NCBI GenBank assembly: GCA_910584905.1
Contig: CAJUCQ010000016.1
Span: 1-64,000 of the forward strand
Reading direction: 5' to 3'
Source of the DNA: an uncultured Muribaculaceae bacterium
GTDB lineage: Bacteria > Bacteroidota > Bacteroidia > Bacteroidales > Muribaculaceae
DNA: 64,000 nt
The translations under genes and the position numbers were made by a program. The stretch's first letter is position 1. Every line of letters begins with the position of its first letter. The notes under the pieces are model-generated. The model worked only from the letters and a program-made list of their open reading frames with translations, did not search any database and was not told the origin of the DNA. Shown here piece after piece: positions 34,134 to 42,778 of this stretch.

Positions 34134-36290
34134 TTACTCTTCGTCGTTCTTCTCGGCGTATTCCTTAAGCAACTTGTCTTGTACGTCTCCGGGGACGAGT
34201 TCGTACGAGGCGAACTTCATCGTGAACGACGAGCGTCCGCCGGTGATGGAGCTGAGGGCCGTGGAGTAGGACGACATTTCTTTAAGCGGGACCTTCGCGG
34301 ATATCTTTTCGAATCCGTTTTCGCTTGCCATGCCCATGATAAGCGCACGGCGTCCCTGAAGGTCGCTCATGACATCGCCCATGACGTCGGCGGGAACAAA
34401 AACCTCGACGTCGTAAACGGGTTCAAGGACCTTGGGATTTGCTTCGCGGAATGCCTGACTGAATGCGTTGCGGCCTGCGAGGCGGAAGGAGATTTCGTTG
34501 GAATCCACGGGGTGCATTTTGCCGTCGTATATACATACACGCACGTCGCGGGCGTAGGAGCCGGTGAGGGGACCCTGTTCCATGCGGTCCATGAGGCCTT
34601 TGACAATAGCGGGGATAAAGCGCGAGTCAATAGCCCCGCCGACGATGCAGTTGCACACGACAAGCTTGCCGCCCCAAGAGAGGGGGATTTCCTGAGTGTC
34701 GCGGACGTTCATCTTGAACTCTTGGTTGCCGAAACGGTATGTGTCCGGGGCGGGCATCCCTTCGGAGTAGGGTTCGACGATGAGGTGCACTTCGCCGAAC
34801 TGTCCGGCACCGCCGCTTTGTTTCTTATGGCGATAGTCGGCGCGGGCCGCCTTGGTGATTGTCTCGCGGTAGGGAATCTTGGGTTCTTCGAATACAATCG
34901 GGAGTTTGTCGTTGTTTTCGACTCTCCATTTGAGAGTGCGGAGGTGGAATTCGCCCTGCCCGCTGAGGATGGTCTGCTTGAGTTCTTTGCTCTGCTCGAC
35001 CTGCCACGTGGGATCTTCCTCGTGCATGCGATTGAGGATTCCGGCCAGCTTTTCGGCATCCGATTCAGTCACGGGACGCACGGCACGCTGGTATTTCGGC
35101 GCCGGGTATTTTATAAAATCGAAGGAGTATTCGCATCCCTTTTCGTCGAGAGTGTTGCCAGTGCGCACGTCTTTAAGCTTCACAGCCGCACCGATATCGC
35201 CGGCCTGAAGTTCGTTGACGGCTTCGCGGAGCTGACCGCAGACGCAGAAAATCTGTGCAAGTCTTTCCTTGCCGCCGCGGGTAATGTTCTCAAGGTCCGC
35301 TCCGGCTTTGAGGGTTCCTGACATCACCTTAAAGTAGCTTACCTCGCCGATATGAGGCTCGACTGTGGTCTTGAAGAAATATACGCTCAGCGGGCCCTCG
35401 GGATTCGGGGGCACGGTTTCGCCGGCGGCATCAACGGGCGCGGGCATATCGTTGACAAAGGGAACGACGTTGCCGAGGAATTCCATCATGCGGCGCACGC
35501 CCATGTCTTTTTCTGCGCTGACGCAGAACACGGGGTAAATCGAGCGGTCGATAAGTCCCTTGCGGATACCGAGACGGAGTTCGTCTTCAGTCAGATGTTC
35601 GCTCTCAAAGAATTTGTCCATAAGGGTTTCGTCGTTTTCGGCGGCTGCCTCTACGAGAATCTTATGAAGTTCGTTGGCGCGTTCGAGTTCGTCGGCCGGG
35701 ATATCTTCGATTGTCGGCACGCCGCCGTCGGGTCCCCACGAGTATTTTTTCATCAGGAGCACGTCGATCATCGCATTGAATCCCGGTCCGCTCTGGAGGG
35801 GATATTGGATGGCGACAACCTTCGGGCCGAATATCTCGCGCATTTGTTCCATAACGTTCTCATAGTCGGCCTTGTCGCCGTCGAGTTGGTTGAGCGCGAA
35901 AATGACAGGCTTCCTAAGGCTGCTTGCCGTGCGGAATATGTTCTGGGTGCCCACTTCAACGCCGTACTGGCTGTTTACGAGAATCACCCCCGTGTCAGTG
36001 ACATTGAGTGCCGTAATGGCCGAACCGACAAAGTCGTCAGCCCCCGGGCAGTCGATGACGTTGAGCTTCTTACCAAGGAATTCAGCATAAAAAACGGTGG
36101 AAAATACGGAGTAACCGTACTCCTTTTCGACAGGGAAGTAGTCGGTGACGGTCGACTTGGTGTCAACCGAACCGCGACGTTTTATAACTCCACACTCGAA
36201 GAGCATCGCTTCAGCGAGTGTGGTTTTGCCGGAGCCCTTGCTGCCAAGCAGGGCGATGTTTTTGATTTCCTGAGTTTTGTAGGTTTTCAT
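34134..36290 (-). CDS. fusA2: EF-G paralog with altered GTPase site (EF-G2-like)
   Basis: This encodes a 718-aa protein with all five EF-G domains. G1 is GSKGSGKT (16-23) instead of AHIDAGKT. Switch I reads EKEYGYSV where EF-G has the RGITI core. G3 is DCPGADDF (80-87) instead of DTPGHVDF, so the catalytic His is Ala84. G4 is NQLD (134-137) instead of NKMD. These changes suggest little or no GTP hydrolysis. As I recall, Bacteroides thetaiotaomicron has an EF-G2 paralog that translocates without GTPase activity and is induced on carbon limitation; this gene looks like its counterpart. The frame is intact, so it is not a decaying copy. It is divergent from lon. Confidence 0.85.
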   Translation of the reverse strand: MKTYKTQEIKNIALLGSKGSGKTTLAEAMLFECGVIKRRGSVDTKSTVTDYFPVEKEYGYSVFSTVFYAEFLGKKLNVIDCPGADDFVGSAITALNVTDTGVILVNSQYGVEVGTQNIFRTASSLRKPVIFALNQLDGDKADYENVMEQMREIFGPKVVAIQYPLQSGPGFNAMIDVLLMKKYSWGPDGGVPTIEDIPADELERANELHKILVEAAAENDETLMDKFFESEHLTEDELRLGIRKGLIDRSIYPVFCVSAEKDMGVRRMMEFLGNVVPFVNDMPAPVDAAGETVPPNPEGPLSVYFFKTTVEPHIGEVSYFKVMSGTLKAGADLENITRGGKERLAQIFCVCGQLREAVNELQAGDIGAAVKLKDVRTGNTLDEKGCEYSFDFIKYPAPKYQRAVRPVTESDAEKLAGILNRMHEEDPTWQVEQSKELKQTILSGQGEFHLRTLKWRVENNDKLPIVFEEPKIPYRETITKAARADYRHKKQSGGAGQFGEVHLIVEPYSEGMPAPDTYRFGNQEFKMNVRDTQEIPLSWGGKLVVCNCIVGGAIDSRFIPAIVKGLMDRMEQGPLTGSYARDVRVCIYDGKMHPVDSNEISFRLAGRNAFSQAFREANPKVLEPVYDVEVFVPADVMGDVMSDLQGRRALIMGMASENGFEKISAKVPLKEMSSYSTALSSITGGRSSFTMKFASYELVPGDVQDKLLKEYAEKNDEE

Positions 36291-36357
36291 TCCGGTAGTT
36301 GTATGGAGCGTTAGTATTATATTTAAGGATGTGTGACGAAGTCATTCATCAAACACG

Positions 36358-36408
36358 ACTGCAATTTATAACTATTTTTTCGCAATTGCAGTAAAAAAAC
36401 ATATGTTT
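36358..36408. promoter_or_regulatory. Inverted repeats in the EF-G paralog / lon divergent region
   Basis: ACTGCAATT (36358-36366) is mirrored by AATTGCAGT (36384-36392) with 17 nt between. Next to it AAACATATGTTT (36397-36408) is a perfect palindrome, followed by another AAACATAT half. They lie between divergent genes, so terminator function is unlikely and operator function is possible. Confidence 0.4.
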
Positions 36409-36479
36409 GAAAACATATTTTACACGTTTTATGAATTCGGACTGTCATTCTGTCGCACAAACTCTCAGTTGCTCACGGA

Positions 36480-36511
36480 TTTGAGCATTTGGAATTTTTT
36501 TTGTAATTTTG
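36480..36511 (+). promoter_or_regulatory. Promoter of lon
   Basis: TTTG (36480-36483) is followed after 20 nt by TAATTTTG (36504-36511). Another TTTG at 36488-36491 is 12 nt from the -7 element. The leader to the start at 36538 is about 20 nt. Confidence 0.6.
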
Positions 36512-36537
36512 GCACTGATTTTGTACAACAAAGCCAT

Positions 36538-38943
36538 ATGAACGAACAAAATTCTGAAGATTCATCTTTGAACAAGATAACAATCGATATATCCGAATTC
36601 GGGAAAGACCCCGATGCATCCAACCTGTATATATTGCCTACGCGCAATCTTGTGCTTTTTCCGGGGGTGACAATCCCTATTTCACTCGGGCGCGACTCGT
36701 CGGAAGCCTTGGCCCGTCGGGCCTCGGACGAGCGCCGCCCGATAGGGGTGGTGTGTCAGACAGACCCTGAAGAAGATTCGCCGACGATTGCCCGCGGTCT
36801 TTATAAATACGGTGTGATTGCAGATGTCCTGAAGGTTCTTGAATTGCCTGACGGGAATGTGTCCGCAATAATAAAGGCGCGCGAGCGATTCCGCATCCTC
36901 GGTCGGGGAAGCGACGGATTCGCCCTTACCGCGAAAGTGCGTATCATTGAGGAGTCGGAGCCTCAGGACAAGGAGGCGTTTCACGACCTTGCGATGCGAA
37001 TATCCCAAGCGGCACAGTCGCTGTTCAAGTTGCACCCCGACGGAGCGGCCGTGTTGCAGAATCTGGCTCAAGCCGACAGCGATACGGCGATAGTGAACTA
37101 TGTCGCAACCCACCTACCCCTCGAGCCTGAAGCGAAAATATCACTTCTCGCACGCTCACGGCAAGACGAACGTGCGACAGGCGTGCTGGCCTATCTCGAC
37201 GAGACCGGTGCGAAGTATGCTATTTCCAATGAAATCGCGGCCAAGGCCAGAAAAGCGATGGATGAAAATCAGCGCTCGGCCTTCCTTCAGCAACAGATGG
37301 ACACGATACGAGAGGAACTTTACGGCGACAGCGAGGAAGAAATCGACGTGCTTGTCCGCAAAGCGGAAAAAGAGGGTATGCCTCGCCGGGTGCTTGACAC
37401 CTTTAAAAGAGAAGCGGCGAAAGCCCGTCACTTCAATCCGCAAAGCCCGGACTACGCCGTGCAATATGCTTACCTTGAAATGCTGGCTTCGCTGCCTTGG
37501 AAGAAAAGCACGGATGCAAACGATGATATAGTCAAGGCCTCGGAAGTTCTGGAAGAGGACCACTATGGTCTCGACCGGCTTAAGGAGCGCGTGCTCGAAC
37601 AACTTGCGGTGCTGATGCACAATCCCGCAGGGAAGGCACCCATCCTTTGTCTCGTGGGCCCTCCCGGCGTCGGCAAGACTTCGGTGGGGAAAAGCATCGC
37701 CCGCGCTTTGGGGCGCAAGTATGAGCGTGTGTCGCTCGGAGGCCTGCATGACGAGGCGGAAATCCGCGGTCACCGCCGCACATACGTGGGAGCAATGCCC
37801 GGGCGCATAATCGCCGCGATGAAGCGGGCCGAGGTGGTGAATCCGGTCATAGTGCTGGATGAAATAGACAAAATCGGAGCCGACTTCAAGGGCGACCCTG
37901 CCTCCGCACTTCTCGAAGTGCTGGACCCGGAGCAAAACTGCCATTTCCATGACAATTATATCGATGTGGACTATGACCTGTCCAAGGTTTTGTTTATTGC
38001 CACTGCCAACACGTTGTCGACGCTCGCCCGCCCGCTCCTTGACCGAATGGAAGTGATGGAAATCAGCGGCTATCTCATCGAGGAGAAAATGGAAATCGCC
38101 CGGCGACATCTGATTCCCGGTACAATAAAGGAATACAAGCTTGCCGAAGATGAATTTTCAATCTCTGATGAAGCCCTGAAGGCCATTATAGAGACGTACA
38201 CGTCGGAAAGCGGCGTGCGTCAGCTGAAAAAGAAACTGGCTTCGCTTGCGCGAAAAGCCGTGCTGTTCAAGCTCCGGGGCAATTCGTTCCCGTCGCCCGT
38301 ACAGGCGTCGGACTTATATGCCCTTCTCGGCCTCTCCATCAAAGACGAAAATCGTTACGAGGGGAATGACTGCGCAGGAGTTGTTACGGGACTGGCATGG
38401 ACTGAGGTCGGTGGAGAAATTCTTTTGGCCGAGTCGTCGTTGTCGCTCGGAAAAGGGGAAAAGCTCACACTCACCGGGAATCTCGGAGACGTCATGAAGG
38501 AGTCTGCGACAATTGCTTACCAATGGGTGCGGGCAAATGCGGTCGAACTCGGGATTGATTCGTCATTGTTCGAGAAATACAATCTGCATGTGCATTTTCC
38601 GGAAGGTGCCATCCCCAAAGACGGCCCGTCGGCAGGCATAACGATAGTGACGTCAATCGTATCGTCATTCCTTCAGTGCAAGACGGCACCCAAACTTGCC
38701 ATGACGGGCGAAATAACTCTTCGGGGCAAGGTTCTGCCCGTAGGAGGCATCAAGGAGAAAATCCTTGCCGCCAAACGCGCCGGAATCGAGACTGTTGTCC
38801 TGTGCTCCAAAAACCGTCGTGATGTCGAAGATATTCCGGGTAAATATCTCGAAGGCTTGTCGTTCGTATATGTCGACACGATTTTCGATGTCATACGCGC
38901 AGCGCTGACGAACGAAAAAGCCGAAGATGCCAAGAGGCTTTAG
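36538..38943 (+). CDS. lon: ATP-dependent protease Lon
   Basis: This encodes an 801-aa Lon protease. The N-terminal substrate-binding domain starts near LPTRNLVLFPGVTIPISL. Walker A is GPPGVGKTSVGK, Walker B is VLDEIDKIG, and the protease domain has the catalytic Ser698 in PKDGPSAG with Lys741 in GGIKEK. It degrades misfolded and regulatory proteins in the cytoplasm. The start at 36538 fits the promoter at 36480-36511; the open frame further upstream crosses the promoter. The stop lies 1 bp from the end of the converging XRE gene, and its likely terminator lies inside that gene. Confidence 0.97.
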   Translation: MNEQNSEDSSLNKITIDISEFGKDPDASNLYILPTRNLVLFPGVTIPISLGRDSSEALARRASDERRPIGVVCQTDPEEDSPTIARGLYKYGVIADVLKVLELPDGNVSAIIKARERFRILGRGSDGFALTAKVRIIEESEPQDKEAFHDLAMRISQAAQSLFKLHPDGAAVLQNLAQADSDTAIVNYVATHLPLEPEAKISLLARSRQDERATGVLAYLDETGAKYAISNEIAAKARKAMDENQRSAFLQQQMDTIREELYGDSEEEIDVLVRKAEKEGMPRRVLDTFKREAAKARHFNPQSPDYAVQYAYLEMLASLPWKKSTDANDDIVKASEVLEEDHYGLDRLKERVLEQLAVLMHNPAGKAPILCLVGPPGVGKTSVGKSIARALGRKYERVSLGGLHDEAEIRGHRRTYVGAMPGRIIAAMKRAEVVNPVIVLDEIDKIGADFKGDPASALLEVLDPEQNCHFHDNYIDVDYDLSKVLFIATANTLSTLARPLLDRMEVMEISGYLIEEKMEIARRHLIPGTIKEYKLAEDEFSISDEALKAIIETYTSESGVRQLKKKLASLARKAVLFKLRGNSFPSPVQASDLYALLGLSIKDENRYEGNDCAGVVTGLAWTEVGGEILLAESSLSLGKGEKLTLTGNLGDVMKESATIAYQWVRANAVELGIDSSLFEKYNLHVHFPEGAIPKDGPSAGITIVTSIVSSFLQCKTAPKLAMTGEITLRGKVLPVGGIKEKILAAKRAGIETVVLCSKNRRDVEDIPGKYLEGLSFVYVDTIFDVIRAALTNEKAEDAKRL

Positions 38944-38944
38944 C

Positions 38945-39538
38945 CTACGACGGCGAAAAGGTCTCAAAGCTTCCGTCAGAATATAGAACTATTATAGAGG
39001 TCACCTTTCTCGGGGTGGCCTTTTTTCGTGGCGTCGCCTCATCCGGCCCGTCGGCCCCGACGCCTTCAAGCGGTCTGACTTCGTACACAAACGGCGATTC
39101 TCCGGCAGATGCATCTTTTTCCTGACCCTTCGGGGCGATGTTCGGGCCGGAAAAGCCTGCCATTATTGACGAAATCTCTTCGGGCATATTTTCCCGACAG
39201 TCCGCAGACGCAGCTTCTATGTCGAATAGTGATTGATTATCTGCGCGTTGGCTGTCTGAAGTCGTGGGCGGAAGCTGATTTTGAGGCTCTGAGGTTTGCA
39301 TATTTTCATCCGAAAGCATATTGCCAGTGCCAAACAGCAGCCAGCGAACGTCAAGCCGGGGAAATGTTTCGTTTATCTTGCGGAGGAACATGTCATTGAT
39401 AGACTTGTTCCGTCCGTGCAACAACTGGGATAGGGTAGGGCGCGGTATCCCGGCTTTGTCTGCAAACTGCGAGTTGCTGAGCCCGGAATGAGCCATAAAC
39501 GCTTTCAGGCGGTCGATTATCGTATTTTCTGTTTCCAT
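38945..39538 (-). CDS. XRE-family regulator with a long C-terminal tail
   Basis: This encodes a 197-aa protein. Residues of about 6-65 form a Cro/C1-type HTH (GLSNSQFADKAGIPRPTLSQ) followed by RLDVRWLLFGTGNML, a segment common in Bacteroidetes XRE regulators. The remaining 120 residues are low in structure signals and end with a small lysine-rich repeat (TPRKKATPRKV) and SIIVLYSDGSFETF. Start 39538 agrees with the promoter at 39569-39600. The target is unknown; the gene borders 1.2 kb of apparently non-coding DNA. Confidence 0.8.
   Translation of the reverse strand: METENTIIDRLKAFMAHSGLSNSQFADKAGIPRPTLSQLLHGRNKSINDMFLRKINETFPRLDVRWLLFGTGNMLSDENMQTSEPQNQLPPTTSDSQRADNQSLFDIEAASADCRENMPEEISSIMAGFSGPNIAPKGQEKDASAGESPFVYEVRPLEGVGADGPDEATPRKKATPRKVTSIIVLYSDGSFETFSPS
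38999..39026 (+). terminator. Probable lon terminator inside the XRE coding region
   Basis: A 7-bp stem GGTCACC/GGTGGCC (38999-39005 and 39014-39020, one G-T pair) is followed by six T at 39021-39026 on the plus strand. It overlaps the 3' part of the converging XRE gene. Confidence 0.65.
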
Positions 39539-39568
39539 GTGTAAACGCGGGGCGTAAATTTTCAGTTG

Positions 39569-39600
39569 CAAATATAGTTCAAATAATTGGCAAATGCAAA
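39569..39600 (-). promoter_or_regulatory. Promoter of the XRE gene
   Basis: On the minus strand, TTTG (39597-39600) is followed after 20 nt by TATATTTG (39569-39576), a full consensus, with a leader of about 24 nt. Confidence 0.65.
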
Positions 39601-40129
39601 TAATGTAATATCATTTTATAAATTAGCAAATGTAAAGAGTAATCGAGTGTACGATAGTATGGGGTTTGCAATCAAAAACCGCCATCAGTGGATGCATATA
39701 CAAACCCACTGCAAATCCGCAAGTTAAAGTGCAACTTTAAGCAGATTTTACACTGATTTACAGCACGGTGCATCATATTAGTTGCATCCTCATACAGCCG
39801 GTGCGCCACCACGCCTTACGGCGATACCGATACTTTATATATTGATTACATAAAGCTGGGAATCAGTACATTGTGAGTATATTAAATTTATGTTAATGAC
39901 GATTTTTGCGCTATATTTGTGATTGCAAACGGCGGATATTGAATGGATTTAGTTTCGTTGGTGCTGCGACTCATTGTTAATTGCAAATTCTCAAATTGTA
40001 ATGCTTTGAGCTTGGGTTGTTTCAGTTTTTAAAACCGATGTGGGTTTGTCGACTGATTCTGTCAGATTGTAAATATTCTATTGTAAATCTTCGTGGCTAT
40101 TTATGGCCTTAGATTCGGGAAAACGCTTT

Positions 40130-40152
40130 GACAGTCTTAGACTGTCGTTTTT
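40130..40152 (+). terminator. Intrinsic terminator in the gene-free region
   Basis: GACAGTC (40130-40136), loop TTA and GACTGTC (40140-40146) are followed by GTTTTT. It is a compact, clear terminator on the plus strand with no protein gene before it. Confidence 0.75.
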
Positions 40153-40715
40153 ACGACCAATTGCTCATGCTTGTGGAATTTCAACAAGCTCAGCACTTCA
40201 AAGGTTGAATAAAACCACATGGACAATATGATAATTTTATCTTAATTAGCAGATTACTCCCTTGATTGCACTTCGCTTAATATATATTTGCTGTTAGCCG
40301 AAATAAAATAAAACAGCCGGAGTCACCCACGTATCCCCCGTAAAAAACCGTTTGTTGTCCCTTTCGGACTTTAACAGACTCGGACTATATTCTCACGCGT
40401 AGCCTCCGGCATGCTTCGGTCAGCAATATAAGAAAATCCTGTGGCAACGTTTCACCCCGTACTTCACCTCCGATATCTCAGTCAACATATCAGTAGGGAA
40501 AATCCGACGATGCAATATAATAATCGAGCAGGTGCAGAGAATTATAAAGATATTAAGCTTTGTTTTATAATACGCATTATGTTAAATGTGCGTTATCGAG
40601 CAATTAACATACCACGATTTTTACGCTTTCTCGGCCGAGGCTATTTACGCCGCGGTTCGTTCCGCACTTGCCCTCCTTCCTTCTATGATATATGGCGGAT
40701 ATCACTTTTTTTACG

Positions 40716-40743
40716 TACCTTTGCGGATATAATCAGATATCCG
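40716..40743 (+). promoter_or_regulatory. pyrK -7 element and adjacent dyad
   Basis: TACCTTTG (40716-40723) is a -7 element without a clear -33. It is followed at once by GGATAT-N6-ATATCC (40725-40730 and 40737-40742); a further GGATAT lies about 30 nt upstream. The dyad would sit at the start of the message and could be an operator. Confidence 0.4.
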
Positions 40744-40749
40744 AATAAA

Positions 40750-41529
40750 ATGGCGAAAGTACACCAATCATTGAAAATCACAGCCAAGAAGGCGTTGAAT
40801 GCCGGCTATTATCTACTCAGGTTGCGTCCTGTTGACGGAGTCTTGCCTGCAGGAATTCAACCCGGGCAATTTGTTGAGATAAAGACACCTGAGAACGCAA
40901 GCCTGTTACGTCGTCCGATTTCGATTCATTTTGTCGATTACCGGTTAAATGAGTTATCACTGTTGGTTCGCGCCGTCGGCGCCGGAACAGAGGCGATATG
41001 TGCGGTGAACGAAGGCGGCGTGTTGGATCTTGTATTGCCTTTAGGCAACGGGTTCACATGTGATTTCGATAAAGAATCGACAGTCGTGCTCGTCGGTGGC
41101 GGAGTCGGAGTCGCTCCACTGCTCTATCAGGCCGCTGTCCTTGCCGGCAAAGGGTTGAAAATCAAGATGGTTTATGGCGCACGCACCTCCGGCGAGCTCG
41201 TTGTTGCCGATGCTTTCGAGCCCTATTGCGATGTAGAAATCACAACTGACGACGGCTCCGCCGGCCTCCGCGGGCGCGTTACCGACAGCCTCACCTTCCG
41301 CGAAGGGCTTCGGGAAGCGGCCATGGTGCAGTGTTGCGGGCCGGCCCCGATGATGAAAGCCGTAGCCGCCGTCTGCCGCGAGGCCGGAATTCCGTGTGAG
41401 GTTTCGCTTGAAAACATGATGGCCTGCGGACTCGGCGCGTGTCTGTGCTGTGTGGAAAAAACGGTTAAAGGTAATGTATGTGTGTGCACCGACGGTCCGG
41501 TGTTTAATATAAAGGAACTGATATGGTAA
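40750..41529 (+). CDS. pyrK: Dihydroorotate dehydrogenase electron-transfer subunit
   Basis: This encodes a 259-aa flavoprotein that passes electrons from PyrD (type 1B) to NAD+. The FAD-binding segment has LLRRPISIHF, the NAD-binding segment has LVGGGVGVAPLLYQA, and the C-terminal 2Fe-2S cluster motif has four Cys (CGLGACLCCVEK and VCVCTDGPVF). Start 40750 gives the normal length and follows the -7 element by about 27 nt. The gene overlaps pyrD by 7 bp. Confidence 0.95.
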   Translation: MAKVHQSLKITAKKALNAGYYLLRLRPVDGVLPAGIQPGQFVEIKTPENASLLRRPISIHFVDYRLNELSLLVRAVGAGTEAICAVNEGGVLDLVLPLGNGFTCDFDKESTVVLVGGGVGVAPLLYQAAVLAGKGLKIKMVYGARTSGELVVADAFEPYCDVEITTDDGSAGLRGRVTDSLTFREGLREAAMVQCCGPAPMMKAVAAVCREAGIPCEVSLENMMACGLGACLCCVEKTVKGNVCVCTDGPVFNIKELIW

Positions 41530-42431
41530 ATCTGAATGTAAACCTCGGGAATGGCTTTACGCTGAAGAATCCCGTCTTGACAGCCTCCGGAACGTTCGGA
41601 TTCGGCGAAGAGTATGCCCCGTTTATCAATCTTGAGCGTCTCGGCGGATTTATCGTCAAGGGAACGACTCTCGAACCCCGTGAGGGCAACCCCTACCCCC
41701 GCATGGCCGAGACACCTTCGGGGATGCTCAACGCTGTCGGACTGCAGAACAAAGGGGTGGATTATTTCATCAACGAAATATATCCGCGCATAGCCGGACT
41801 TGACACCGAGATTGTAGTGAATGTGTCGGGTAAAAGCGTCGAGGATTATGCCGAGACCGCACGGCGCCTGTCTGCTCTTGAGAAGATTCACGCGATAGAA
41901 CTCAATATTTCGTGCCCGAACGTCAAGCAAGGCGGCATGGCCTACGGGACGACGTGCGACGGAGCCTCCGAGGTAGTGTCTGCAATGCGCACGGCGTGGC
42001 CGCGTCATCTGATGGTAAAGCTTTCGCCTAATGTGACCTCCATAAGCGAAATCGCACTGGCCGTTGAAGCGGCCGGCGCCGACAGCATTTCTCTTATAAA
42101 TACTCTTCTCGGCATGGCCGTCGATGTCGAACGCCGCAGGCCCTGTCTGTCAACCGTGACAGGAGGCCTTTCCGGGCCCGCTGTGCGCCCAGTAGCGGTG
42201 CGGATGGTATGGCAGGTCGCCAAGGCTGTGAAAGTGCCAGTAGTAGGCCTTGGAGGCATTGTCACCGGACGAGATGCCTTGGAGTTTATCATGGCCGGAG
42301 CATCGGCTGTTCAGGTCGGGACCGCTAACTTTATCAATCCTGAGGCAACGATGCTCGTGCTTGATGAGATAAGCGACTTTTGTGAACGCCACGGCGTGCG
42401 CGACATTGCAGAAATACGTGGAATCATTTAG
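41523..42431 (+). CDS. pyrD: Dihydroorotate dehydrogenase, catalytic subunit (class 1B)
   Basis: This encodes a 302-aa FMN enzyme that oxidises dihydroorotate to orotate in pyrimidine synthesis. The active-site Cys typical of class 1 is in LNISCPN (about residue 130). Substrate and FMN contacts are GLQNKGVDYF, VKLSPNV and GLGGIVTGRDALEF. Its translation is coupled to pyrK. The end converges with the small gene at 42437 only 5 bp away. Confidence 0.96.
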   Translation: MVNLNVNLGNGFTLKNPVLTASGTFGFGEEYAPFINLERLGGFIVKGTTLEPREGNPYPRMAETPSGMLNAVGLQNKGVDYFINEIYPRIAGLDTEIVVNVSGKSVEDYAETARRLSALEKIHAIELNISCPNVKQGGMAYGTTCDGASEVVSAMRTAWPRHLMVKLSPNVTSISEIALAVEAAGADSISLINTLLGMAVDVERRRPCLSTVTGGLSGPAVRPVAVRMVWQVAKAVKVPVVGLGGIVTGRDALEFIMAGASAVQVGTANFINPEATMLVLDEISDFCERHGVRDIAEIRGII

Positions 42432-42436
42432 AACGG

Positions 42437-42778
42437 TCAGCCCTTGAGCAAGAGCAAGGGGGCTTGTCTCCTTTCCGCCGTCTTGTCTGTCACGGACAGG
42501 GCGGCGTTTTCATACCATCCGTTCCGAGAACTGATATATTCGCAGGCGCTTTTGAAATCCAATGAAGCGAGAGGCTCATAATCCGTTTGCTCGTCAAGTA
42601 CGAATATAGTTCCGGCAACAAATGAAGCCGAAGGCAGTTCTCTTTCAAAGGGGAATATCTCAATCCCGGCTTCGGCCGTGTATTTTATATAGCCGGGAAT
42701 CAACACCCGCGCTTTCCACACTACCCTGTTGGCGAGAATGAGCTCTTCGTCACAAGGCGGAATGCTTATGCGTTTCAT
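42437..42778 (-). CDS. Hypothetical protein at the end of the ileS-lspA operon
   Basis: This encodes a 113-aa soluble protein with no signal peptide, membrane segment or motif I recognise (middle part GTIFVLDEQTDYEPLASLDF). The ATG overlaps the stop of the DUF4296 lipoprotein gene (ATGA), so it is translationally coupled and belongs to the same operon. This coupling is the main evidence that it is real. Confidence 0.7.
   Translation of the reverse strand: MKRISIPPCDEELILANRVVWKARVLIPGYIKYTAEAGIEIFPFERELPSASFVAGTIFVLDEQTDYEPLASLDFKSACEYISSRNGWYENAALSVTDKTAERRQAPLLLLKG

Larger units (their letters stand above)
39601..40749. other. 1.15-kb region without a recognised gene
   Basis: No credible protein gene was found on either strand. 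The frame from 40441 that runs into pyrK is composed of unlikely residues before the pyrK start. A -7-type element TATATTTG (39913-39920), a strong terminator (40130-40152) and another TATATTTG (40283-40290) followed by a long-range stem (40316-40322 with 40404-40410) hint at one or two non-coding transcripts. A 29-codon frame at 39943-40032 also exists, without further support. Confidence 0.5.

Noticed and set aside
34134..36290. EF-G paralog as a decaying pseudogene
   Set aside because: The frame is complete over 718 residues, all domains are present, and a dedicated terminator follows.
36403..36537. N-terminal extension of lon
   Set aside because: It would cover the lon promoter at 36480-36511 and adds residues not found in Lon.
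40441..40749. N-terminal extension of pyrK by 103 codons
   Set aside because: The extension lacks any family similarity and crosses the -7 element at 40716-40723; PyrK proteins begin at the Met at 40750.
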